64,000 nucleotides of DNA from Posidonia oceanica (Eukaryota > Streptophyta > Magnoliopsida > Alismatales > Posidoniaceae), in assembly GCA_037176725.1 (NCBI GenBank), contig JAZBRS010000026.1, forward strand, positions 147,323,501 to 147,387,500, given 5' to 3'. The notes beneath the pieces are model-generated. The model ran no database searches. It worked only from the letters and a program-made list of their open reading frames with translations, and was not told the origin of the DNA. Below are positions 44,973 to 54,785 of the stretch, in pieces; positions within the stretch are counted from its first letter, which is position 1; each line of letters starts with the position of its first letter. Position numbers and translations under genes: made by a program.

Positions 44973-47900
44973 TGTAGTAATCCCGGTGTTCGGATCGTCC
45001 ATGCACGATGCCAAAGCTCGCGTGCACCGATCGGAATCAGGCTCACTATAAGCGGCTATGTCCGAGAAGGAAGACCTAACTCGAAAACATTTAAAAGAGG
45101 GAAAAAGGGAAAGAAAAGAAGAAGATAAGACAAAATCGGAGTCGCCACCAAGTCTATTAAATCGGAAGACGAGGAAAATCGGGGAAATGCGTGAATAACC
45201 ACGCAAAACCAAGCAAAAGATGCAAAGCGAAGCAATGCAAAAGAAATAAGATGCAAATGAATGCAAATGAGGTGACTCGTGCCTAGGACAAGGGCAATAT
45301 GGTCATTGCGGGCCAAGAGAGGGTAAGGACTCCTGTTACACGCAGGGAAGGTGTTAGGCACCCCCGACACCCCCGAGAATCGGTCTTTCTAGGCTTACGC
45401 TCGCATATGCAGGGAAATGCAGACTTTGAATGCCTAAGTGCCAATGAATGCCTGTCTACATGCTCAAGGGTGTGCTCTAAGTGATGAAAGACGATGCAAG
45501 GAAGTAAACGTGCAACCTAAGCGCTCAGCAACGCTGTCCGTGTTCCGAACCGGGCGAAACCTGGCTCGTGAGAACTCCGGACAGTAAGCATCATTGCCCT
45601 ATATGCAAATGCGGGCGAAAAAGCGAAACAGCGAGAAAACCATGCAATGCAATCGACATGCAAGGGAAAACGGCGTAAAACAATGCGAGGAACGAAACAA
45701 GTATGCAAAAAGATGCGAGAACAGGGTCGACATGCAAAATGGGGCAAGAAAACTAAAAGGCACGCAAAACGGTGCAAGGCAAAGAAGCGGCGCGCAAAAC
45801 CGAGCGAGAAAACATGAAAACACGCAAAGCGGAGCGAGAAAACTAAAGGGCACGCAAAACGGTGCAAAACAAAGAAGCGGCGCGCAAAACGGAGCGAGAA
45901 AACATGAAGGCACGCAAAACGGAGCGGAAAACTAAGGGGCATGCAAAACGGTGCAAAACAAAGAAGCGGCGCGCGAAACGGAGCGGAAAAACTGAAGGGC
46001 ACGCAAAACGGTGCAAGACAAAGATGCGGCGTGCAAAACGGAGCGGGAAAACATGAAGGCACGCAAAACGGAGCGGAAAAAACTAAAGGGCACGCAAAAC
46101 GGTGCGACACAAAGAAGCGGCGCGCAAAACGGTGCAAGAAAACTAAAGGGCACGCAAAACGGTGCAAGACAAAGGAGCGGCACGCAAAACGGAGCGAGAA
46201 AACTTGAAAACACGCAAAACGAGGCGAAAAAACTAAAGGGCACGCAAAACGATGCAAGACAAAGAAGCGGCGCGCAAAACGGAGCGAGAAAACTTGAAAG
46301 CACGCAAAACGAGGCGAAAAAACTAAAGGGCACGCAAAACGATGCAAATGGCATGCAAATGAATGCAGTGCAGGGGTTCAGGAAGATATACCTGGAGATC
46401 CGGGAGTCTGATCGGAGGTCAGCTTGGTCCATGCTGAAGAGCGCTTCGCTGCGGTCGCCTGGGCAGCTTACTTGAGGGGATCCAACGGTCGGATTGAAAG
46501 ATATCGCAGCTTCGGAGCGGAAGGGCCAGAACAGATGAGAAGAACAGACCTAAGTGTTCAGGAGGTCGTAAGGGTGTGCTGAAGGTCCTCCCAAGTGAAG
46601 GGGAGTTAAAAGTGCTTAGTGTATGCGAAGGGGAGCTAAAATGCAAGATTAAAATGGATGCAGAATGCATGCAAAGCCAGAAAAGACAAGGAAAAGCCCT
46701 TTGGAAAGAACAGGGGTTTAAAAGCATTTTTGAAAGAGAAAGGGGCTAAAATGCAAATTTTCCAGAAAATAGGGGTCCCGGGGAGTCCGGGAATGCAAGT
46801 GGAGGGTCTACATGCAATTTTTGCAAGCATGGGAGTTAAAACGCAACTTAGGGGCAAAACAGTCTTTTTACATGGTTTTTGAAAGATGCAAGGCTCTATG
46901 TGTGATTTTCAAATCATGCAGGGGTCAAATATGCAATTTCATATGGAAAACATGCTCTGAAAAATAGATTACAGGACTGCAATGTGATTTTTAAAAAGAT
47001 CAGGGTCAAAAATGCAATGTAATGAGCTAAAAATGCATGCAAGAGTTACTGTCCATTTAAAATGGACCTATATGCAAAAATGAAAAAACAGAGGGGCAAA
47101 AGTGCAATGCATCAACCAAAAATTAAAATCAAAACCTAAGTTACTACAGTGTGTTAGATCTAAATGAAAAAACAGAAACATGCAGGGACTTAGAATGCAA
47201 TGCAGCATGGTAAAATGCATGTAATTAAATAGACTGATTTAAAACAGGACCTAAGTGCAATAATGTAAAGCAGAGGGGCTAAAGCATAATATTTTATAAC
47301 TGAAACACACAGTAAATGGACTATCAAGCAAATACAGAAAAATACAAACAGTTCATGCAATTTAATATGGTTTTAATTCAAAGTTAAATGAATTTAAACA
47401 GATGAAGGAGCTAAGTGCAAATAATTAAAACTATGAGGTGGAAATGCAATATGTGGTAAAGTTACTAAGATAAGGAAAAAAAAAAAAAAAAAAAGAAAAC
47501 AGAACGAAGGTGGCTTACTGTAGCATGCACAGTAGCATGCGGGTGCTTCGCCGGAGAAGATGGAGGGCTGACGCCGGCGAGCTGTTGCACGGCGGAGGAG
47601 GCGGCGGAACAGCTTGCTGGCGGCTCGGCTGGCCTGTGGGAGGTCCGGCGGAGGCACGGCGAGGTTTGGGCGGGCCTGTGGAGCGGCGTGGCGGCGCGGG
47701 GAGGCGGCGTGGCCGCTGCTCCGGCGAACGGTGCCGAGGAAGAAGACCAACTCCGGCGAGCTTCTGCGGGTGCTACGGGGCTCGAAACGCGAAAATAAAA
47801 ATATGAGGTTGGACGGGAGAACGAGACGGATCTAGTGGTGGGCTCGGATAATTTTTTCGTGCGCCGAAGTGGTCGCAGAAAAAAGGAGAAGTTTGGCTGT

Positions 47901-49756
47901 TTTCCTCTCTCTCCTCTTCCTCTTTTCTTCTGATTTCTCTCCTCTCTCTCTGGCTTCTGGGTCGGGGATGGGTATGGTGGAGGTCTGGAGAGATGATGGA
48001 GTGAAGGGGATGAGGTGCAATGGCTGTGGAGGCTTGGGTGTAGTTGGAGGTGTGTTGGCTTTTGAAGGAAAAAAAAAAAAAAAGAGAGAGGGAGAGGGAC
48101 GGCTGTGTTCCACCGTGGGTTGGGAGATGAAGGCTGAGTGTGGTCTGCTGTGTTGGAGAGGAGGAAGGTGAGGAGGTGTTGGCTGGTTGGTGGTCTGCTG
48201 TGTTGGAGAGGAGAGAAAGGTGAGGAGGTCTGTTGGGTTTTTTTTTTTGAAGGAGAAAAAAAGAGAGGGAGAGGGACGGCTGTGTTGTGGGAGGCTCCCT
48301 TGGTTGTGAGGGCTTTTGTCCTTTTAAATGGGGATAGGATTAGGGTTTTAGGGTTTTTTGGCTCTCTTTGTTTTTAATTTGTTTTTTTATTTTGATTAAA
48401 TGTTTGTTAAGTCTTTTAAGTTGTTTTTTTTTTTAATTATGTTTTTCTTGTTAAGTGCTTAGGATGTTAATTAGGATTTTTAAGATTTATTTTTAGGTTA
48501 ATTAGAGTGGGTTTTGGGCTTTTTAGTTCTAGTCTTTTATGTTTTTCTCCTTTAAGTCTTTTGAACTATGTTTTTTTTGATTTTTATTTGTTAATTCTTC
48601 TTGATATTTTTTAGTTGGTTTTTTCCTGGTTTGATTAAGTGTTCTTAAGTCTTCCAACTGTATTTTCTTTTTCTTTTAATTAAGTTTTATGTTATTTTCT
48701 TATGTTCATTAGGTTAAGTCTTTTGTTTTCTTTAATTACCTGTTTTAGTATTTGATTTTTAATTCTTCTCCTTAGGGTTTGTTTTTTTTTTTAATTCTTT
48801 TAGTGGGGTTTTTATCTTTGGTAGGTTCTGACTTTATTTCAGTTTTTTACTTGATTTTACAGTATTGTGTTTTAGTTTGTTTTGCATTTTTTAGCTTACA
48901 TGCTTGGTTTTCCTTTTAGCTTGGTTTAGTTAAGTTTAAGGTTTCCAATTGTTCGTTTAATGTTTTTAATTATTTTTCTTAGAGTTTTGGTTTGTTTCTC
49001 TTATGTTTTAGAGTTTTGGAGATTTTTAAGGCTTTTTATGGACTTTAACAAGGGAAAGGAAGAGGAAAAGAGAAGGAAGGAGAAAAGGGAAAAAAGGAGG
49101 AATAAAGGAGAAAAGAGATGAGTTGGAGGAAACAATTTTTTAAAAATTAAGGAAAATGCTAAAAATAAAGTAAAAATAGAAATAAGATAGAGAAGAGATA
49201 GAAGCACAAAGGGGGCCCACAGCCAGGCAAGAAAGTGGGAGAAAAGGGGATGAAAAGGAGGAGGATAATCAGGAGAGAGAGAGGAGAGAGAAAATGATAA
49301 TCCAGGAGAGAGAAAACGATAATTTGGCCAAAAGAGGGTCTTAGAGGTCTCGGAAAGGGGTGAAATTTGGCGGGTGTGGGGTCTAGAGTTTCTAGTCTTG
49401 CTCTCGGGGTTTTGGTTTGGTTTTGAGGAAGTTTTGGAGGGGTTTTGAGGTGTGGAAAAAAGGGTATTTTTGCCTGAGTTTCCTAGGATTTTTGGGAGGG
49501 GTCTGGTTTGAGATTTTGCAGGCTTTTTGGTGGGTTTACTAAGTCATCAGGGGTGAGTTTTCCTATGGATTTTGGATAGTTTTCGGGTTCGGGAAAGGGG
49601 TGTAGGCTCAGGTCAAGTTTAGGCTTGTTTTGAGGAGTGGGATGAAAAGGATTGTGTAAGTTTTAACATAGGTTTGGGTTTAGGCGTTGGTTTGGTCCAG
49701 AAGCCACCAGAGAGAGAGATTCCACCAGCTTAGCCTGTCAAAATGGGGTGTCTACA
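44973..49756 (-). repeat. 3' LTR of the young element, 4784 bp
   Basis: On the minus strand it starts TGTAGACACCCCATTTTGAC and ends CCGGGATTACTACA. It is collinear with the plus-strand solo LTRs and contains the same sub-parts: a GC-rich block near 47510-47760, a TTGCAT motif field (46620-47430), the 30-bp array (45700-46340), the conserved block (45300-45400) and the PBS-like motif (45137-45150). Confidence 0.92.
45700..46340 (-). repeat. 30-bp CGCAAAACG array in the 3' LTR
   Basis: About 20 units of 29-31 bp have the core GGCACGCAAAACGGTGC or GGCGCGCAAAACGGAGC (plus strand), followed by AAGACAAAGAAGC, GAGAAAACATGAA or GAAAAAACTAAAG. The order of variants is shared with the 5' LTR copy at 62030-62670. 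Long open frames on both strands across the array are a by-product of the 30-bp period. Confidence 0.92.
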
Positions 49757-49769
49757 GATGCCCCTCCCT
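49757..49769 (-). other. Polypurine tract before the 3' LTR
   Basis: On the minus strand AGGGAGGGGCATC directly precedes the LTR start TGTAGACACC, as expected for the plus-strand priming site of a Tat-type element. Confidence 0.75.
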
Positions 49770-50219
49770 GAGCGAGGCCGAGCGAAGCGAGGCCGCTGCT
49801 CAGGGTTGACGGGACACCCCATTTGACCGGCGAGAGCAGAGGGTTTGCTATCGGCGTGAGCCACTTATTCGGCGGATGCGCCGAACATCGTGGATCGTTG
49901 CCGCAATGCAATGTGCAGGTGCAAATGGATGAGATGCAATGTATGCGATGCATGCTAATGCGGATGCAATGCAAAAGTTAGTATTAGAGTTAGTACCGAT
50001 GGGGGGGACCGAAGCGATGCGGGTGACGCTGACGATGCTGACGACGTTGAAGAGGGATGTTGCGACGCACCGCGGAACTTGACGGGAAGTGCCGACCTGC
50101 CACGAAAAGAAGGACAGCCAAAAGCCACAAAGGAGCGACGGGAGAGGTGGACCCTCTCCCAGACGCGGAAGGATGCGGGGCTCCGTCTTTTGGGACGAAG
50201 TCGCGCGGGGAGGTGATAA
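49770..50219 (-). other. Non-coding 3' region between tandem field and purine tract
   Basis: GC-rich sequence with repeated GATGC/GCGATG words and no domain-bearing frame. It separates the minisatellite field from the 3' LTR of the young element. Confidence 0.5.
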
Positions 50220-51290
50220 GTTGTCGGACTTATCGACCGGATGAGTTTCGGATCATCAGCCGAGGGCGATAGTTTAGGTTATCAGCCTGGCGATAGTTTA
50301 CGGTCCTATCAACCGGAAGGCGCAGTTGTGAGTGATAGTTACTGGATATCAGCCGTATAACATGGTTGCCATAGATAGTTTAGGATATCAGCCTAGATAG
50401 ATAGTTTAGGATATCAGCCTAGATAGTTTAGGATATCAGCCTAGATAGATAGTTTACAGTCCTATCAACTGGAAAGGGCAAACCATGAGGGATAGTTACT
50501 GGATATCAGCCGTATAATGCAATTGCGATGGATAGTTTAGGATATCAGCCTAGATCGATAGTTTAGGTTATCAGCCTAGATCGATAGTTTAGGATATCAG
50601 CCTAGATAGTTTAGGATATCAGCCTAGATAGATAGTTTAGGTTATCAGCCTAGAAAGAGCAATTGCAAGGGATAGTTACTGGATATCAGCCGTATAACGT
50701 AATTGCCATAGATAGTTTAGGATATTAGCCTAGATCGATAGTTTAGGTTATCAGCCTAGATAGATAGTTTAGGATATCAGCCTAGATAGTTTAGGATATC
50801 AGCCTAGATAGATAGTTTAGGTTATCAGCCTGGAAAGGGCAATTACGAGGGACAGTTACTAGATGTCAGCCGTATAACGCAGATGCCAGATAGTTTAGGA
50901 TATCAGCTTGGATAGATAGTTTAGGATATCAGCCTAGATAGTTTAGGATATCAGCCTAGATAGATAGTTTAGGATATCAGCCTAGATAGTTTAGGATATC
51001 AGCCTAGATAGATAGTTTAGGATATCAGCCTAGATAGATAGTTTAGGTTATCAGCCTGGCGGCACTGCGAGGGACAGTTACTGGATGTCAGCCGTATAAC
51101 ACAACTGCGGGCCAACCATGGATCGGCCAAAGGATAGATAGTTTAGGAATATCAGCCTGAGAATAGATAGTTTAGGATATCAGCCTGGGTCGATAGTTTA
51201 GGAATATCAGCCTGAGAGTAGATAGTTTAGGATATCAGCCTGAGAGTGCTTGATTGATTGATAGTTTAGGATATCAGCCTAAGGGCGCTT
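50220..51290 (-). repeat. Minisatellite field GATAGTTTAGGATATCAGCC
   Basis: More than 30 copies of a 22-bp unit (plus strand GATAGTTTAGGATATCAGCC plus TA) are spaced at 22 or 26 bp, depending on an extra GATA. Variant units GATAGTTACTGGATATCAGC followed by CGTATAA recur about every 180 bp, giving a higher-order period. Each unit contains the palindrome GATATC. It lies in the 3' untranslated part of the young retrotransposon. Confidence 0.92.
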
Positions 51291-51379
51291 GATTGATGAA
51301 TGATCAAGTGATGAGTGATTGGTGAATGATTGATTGATGAGTGCTTGATTGCTTGATAAGAGGGGATGAGATCATGATG

Positions 51380-51720
51380 AGAGGCTACTTCTAAAGAGGG
51401 AGATGAGGTAATGATGAGAGTTATTACTAAAGAAGGGGGATGAGATCATGATGAGAAGTTAAGCTAAAGAAGGGGGGGTGAGATAATGATGAGAAGTTAA
51501 GCTAAAGAAGGGGGATGAGGTAATGATGAGAACTAATGCTAAAGAAGGGGGATGAGGTAATGATGAGAGCTTGATTGAAAAGGGTGATAAGATATCGGAC
51601 TTATCGGCCGGCAAAGAGGAGATGAGATAATGATGAGATTGATTGATTGGGAATGGTGATAAGATATCGGACTTATCGGCCGGCAAAGAGGAGATGAGGT
51701 AAAGGGTGAGATACCGCGGG
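51380..51720 (-). repeat. Second tandem field, about 36-38-bp units
   Basis: Units of AAAGAAGGGGGATGAG followed by (A/G)TAATGATGAGA recur from about 51395 to 51570. Two 72-bp copies containing GGTGATAAGATATCGGACTT and ATCGGCCGGCAAAGAGG follow at 51585 and 51657. ATCGGACTTATCGGCCG-like words also occur at 50220, linking this field to the minisatellite. Confidence 0.85.
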
Positions 51721-52152
51721 GCATCTGAAAAGATGCCCCTGGTATCAGGATGATACCAGGGGTTGGTCGAAACGTCCCTGGTATCGAGAAAAGTGAAGGG
51801 TGGACAAAACTGACGTGTTTGTCAGACGAGTAGTTTGGGGTACCAGCCCAAAGGAGACTCAGCCGGGTATGTCCGGTAGCAGGTCGGACGGTGCGGGTTC
51901 GCGAAGGTCCTGGAGCCTGGGTCGTTTGTTGAGGACTTTCCTGCGTCATGTGAGCAATCAGTCGGGCCAAGGGGCCTCCGGACGTGAGCGACGAGGAGCA
52001 TGGAATGCATGATCAGCTTTGAAATGTGAACAGCCAGCAAAAAACAGTTTTGCATTGATAGAATTGTCGGTTACATGCCCGTGTCAGGCCAAAAGGTACA
52101 GCACAACTTGAAAGGAAGACAGAATGACAGCTGCATGATGGCTCTAGCTGAT

Positions 52153-53381
52153 TCAAGCCTTCTTTGATCTTTCAGAGTCAGGGAACAAGGGGCCGCTCGG
52201 CGGGATTTCATTGAGGGGCCAGAGGTCCTGCACTTTAGTGATGTACTCAGGGGTACACCCTACACCTTTTACTGCAGCGATGTCTGTTGATTGCACACCA
52301 TGCCGCATCAGGTTGGCCAGCTCCTTCGTGGGGGCAATTGTACTGAGTGGATATTCTTGAAGGAGCTTAGGCGCTGCGCTGTCGACGAAGGCGTCCTGCT
52401 GGAAGCCAAACTGACGCATGACTCTGATAGGGTGATATTCTACACCCGCAGTAAATCCTGGTAGCACAACCAGACGCATGTCGCGTGTATTGAAGAAGAC
52501 AGTGAATGCTTCGGCTGCAGAAGGAATGATGCGCCATGTGACTGTGTCGTCTGTCAGTCCCGATAGCCTTTCATATTCTTCCTTGACGCTCTTGATTGCC
52601 TTAGCATGGCCGCTGCTGCAGTAGGCCTCGAAAGCATGCACTTGGGGACGCAGGAGGTCTATCTCAGTGTGCGCCGCTAGCCAGACCTGAATGAATGATC
52701 TGCAACCATGAAAGTGGCGGCAGCGATGCGAGATGCGGTCCAGACCGCGGTAGGTTTCTGCCAAGACAACCGGTGCCAGGTATATGTGCTGGGTCACCAC
52801 GGCGAGTGCTATTTCAGCGATTTCGACGGCCACTGTCACCTTGCCATGAGTAAAGACTAGCTCGCCTAGGAAACGGGTGACAAACCCTCGGAGCCACAGC
52901 TCGTCTCCGAGTAAGTGCGCTTTTCCACAATATCATCAAAGTACGCTAGGCGAAGCAAAGGCACGGGCCCGCTAGTACAAATCAGCTTCTGCTGGCAACT
53001 TTGGGTAGAGAGGCCGGTCAGCTGTCTCAGGACTGCCATGTATCCGTCACGCCTCATGAAGATGGGCGGCCCCAAGATCTTGGAAAAGCCGCAGATTCGG
53101 CGCACTTCTTCCAGTGTGGGTGTCAGTTCAGTTCTGCCGAAACGGAAGACATGCTGTGCTGGTTTCCAGAATCGTGCAGCAGCATACAGAAGATGGCGGC
53201 TTACTTCTACATCAGCAGCCTTGAGCAGTTTGGTCGGAATGCCCCACAGGCGCAGCTTCTCACAGTCATCTCTTGTCAGCTTGCCGATCCATTCTCGCAG
53301 GATCTCGGAGCAGTGTGTGGGGGTTACCAAGGTGGGGAAACCCATTGCACAGATTGCAGGATGTGGGCAGACGGCTGTCAC
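52153..53381 (-). CDS. DUF7745 / plant-mobile-domain-like protein, one frameshift
   Basis: Two adjoining frames (53381-52866 and 52839-52153, joined at an A4 run at 52921-52924) give about 409 aa. The first half has WGIPTKLLKAADVEVSRHLL, AARFWKPAQHVFRFGRTELT and PTLEEVRRICGF, the pattern of plant mobile-domain proteins (a filled crop of helices, then F..GE.TPTLEEV). The second half has LGDELWLRGFVTRFLGELVF, VLAETYRGLDRI and CRSFIQVWLAAHTEI, like the C-terminal half of DUF7745. This family is common in Tat/Ogre elements and in host MAIL/PMD proteins; its role in retroelements is not known. Restoring one A would fuse both halves, so this copy is probably a recent single-base loss. The true start could lie upstream or after a spliced leader. 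Confidence 0.7.
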
Positions 53382-53880
53382 AAGAGTCTTCAGGTACCTG
53401 TTGCCAAGACTGTGAATTATCAGAGCTCATATAGGCACAAAACCATCATAGGAAAGCAGATTCTGAAACTGGTAAAAACAGTGCAGCACATTTAGCAGTA
53501 AACATTCAGACTATGGCAATTGAACATGTATAAGCATAAGGGCATTCTTGTTGATGTGGCGGGGGCTGTCGGGAACCCCGAGTTGTCGCAGCCTGACGGT
53601 GCCAACGCATGCTAAGTAGAGGTACTGTCTCAGCGCTGGAGTGAGCCTTTGCGGAGTGGGATGATCAGAGAGGGTGGAGATGACTGGAAAATGCAAATGC
53701 GTGTGATTTGGTGTAGTTTGCCCTCAGTATCGGGGTGCTTTGGTGCCTGCTGTATAGAAAGGGAGCGGTCCTTAACTCACCGGACTCTACTCGGACTCCT
53801 AACTTGTTGGTGGCACTCGAGGAAAGGATGTTGGTGATGTTTGGTGGTGGTGTAGAGAGGACGGGCTCCATGTCAAACTC

Positions 53881-54354
53881 TCAAGGACTTACACTCACTC
53901 CTACCTCTTTCTTCTCTCCTTTTTTTTTATGACGGTGTACAGAACTCTCCCCATTCCCATTTTGGAAGCAAGGAGGACCTGACCTGGGCTTTGATTCTTT
54001 CCTGGGGTAGGTGAGAGGTGCGGGGTTACGCTGCTTGCCTTTATTCTCTTCTTCTTCTTTTTTTTTTCTTTTTTTTGCCTTTTCTTTTGGTTTTTTTTTT
54101 GCGGGAATGGGGCCTTTGTCTCCCTTCCTTTCTTTTCTATCATTCTCTTTTTGTTTGTTTTTTTTTTCCTTTTTTTGTTCCTTTTTTTTTTTCATTTTCC
54201 TTGCTCTCTTTTTTTTGGGCTTGCAGGTTTCCGCTGTCCCCTCCCCCCAGGGGAGATGGGCGTTAGGGCCTTTTGGGTACGGGCTTTTGGCTTTCTTTTT
54301 CTTTCTCTTTTTCCGCACATCTAGGCTGGGGTATGTACTGCTTCCGACCAACAC
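53881..54354 (-). other. Lysine-rich open frame in a purine tract, doubtful gene
   Basis: A 157-codon minus-strand frame contains KKRKKKKAKSPYPKGP, then long runs of Lys, Glu and Arg up to KKKEEEENKGKQRN. It lies in the gap between the Gag-protease ORF and the DUF7745-like ORF. The underlying DNA is almost pure purine on that strand (54040-54220), so Lys/Glu/Arg codons arise by composition alone. It could be an N-terminal nuclear-localisation-like extension of the next ORF through splicing, but nothing in the sequence proves translation. Confidence 0.25.
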
Positions 54355-54785
54355 CTAGCACTCTTCTAAAGGGTGTAAGTCCTTAGGGGTTTGGGCACTT
54401 CGCCCGCTCTCATTGAGTGGTGGCTCCCTCACTAGTCAAGACATCTAAGTAGCATCGGGTGAGGTCGGGAAACTCCTTTTGCAGCAGGCAAGCACCTCCG
54501 GTTTTCATCACCGGACAACTATGCGATGCATGATTTAACAAGAGAATGTGAACAGAATGAGCAGGGATGCACAGGAGTGTTGTGATGCCGGGAAAGGCAA
54601 GAGAGTGGATGAAGTAAAGTATGGAGGAGATAGGGCAAAAAGAGATGCAAAGATATGCAAGTGGTGAAGGTATGACAAATGGGAGGATGAATCCGCAATG
54701 GCTACTCCCAGCTACTGATAATACTTCTTGAGGTAGCACATGTTGACCGGCTCAGACTGCTCGACCTGGTCCATGTCCTCAAGGG

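Noticed and set aside
45700..46340. CRISPR-like look of regularly spaced near-identical repeats
   Set aside because: Units are contiguous without unique spacers, lie in an LTR, recur in other LTR copies, and the genome is a plant.
45517..46347. 276-codon minus-strand ORF and its overlapping frames, repeated at 61845-62675
   Set aside because: They follow the 30-bp tandem array exactly, and several frames are open at once because 30 is divisible by three. There is no domain and no coding signature.
52153..53381. Initial idea that this region encodes reverse transcriptase or integrase
   Set aside because: No YxDD, DTG, RNase H or DDE/HHCC motif is present; the residues fit a DUF7745/plant-mobile-domain protein instead.
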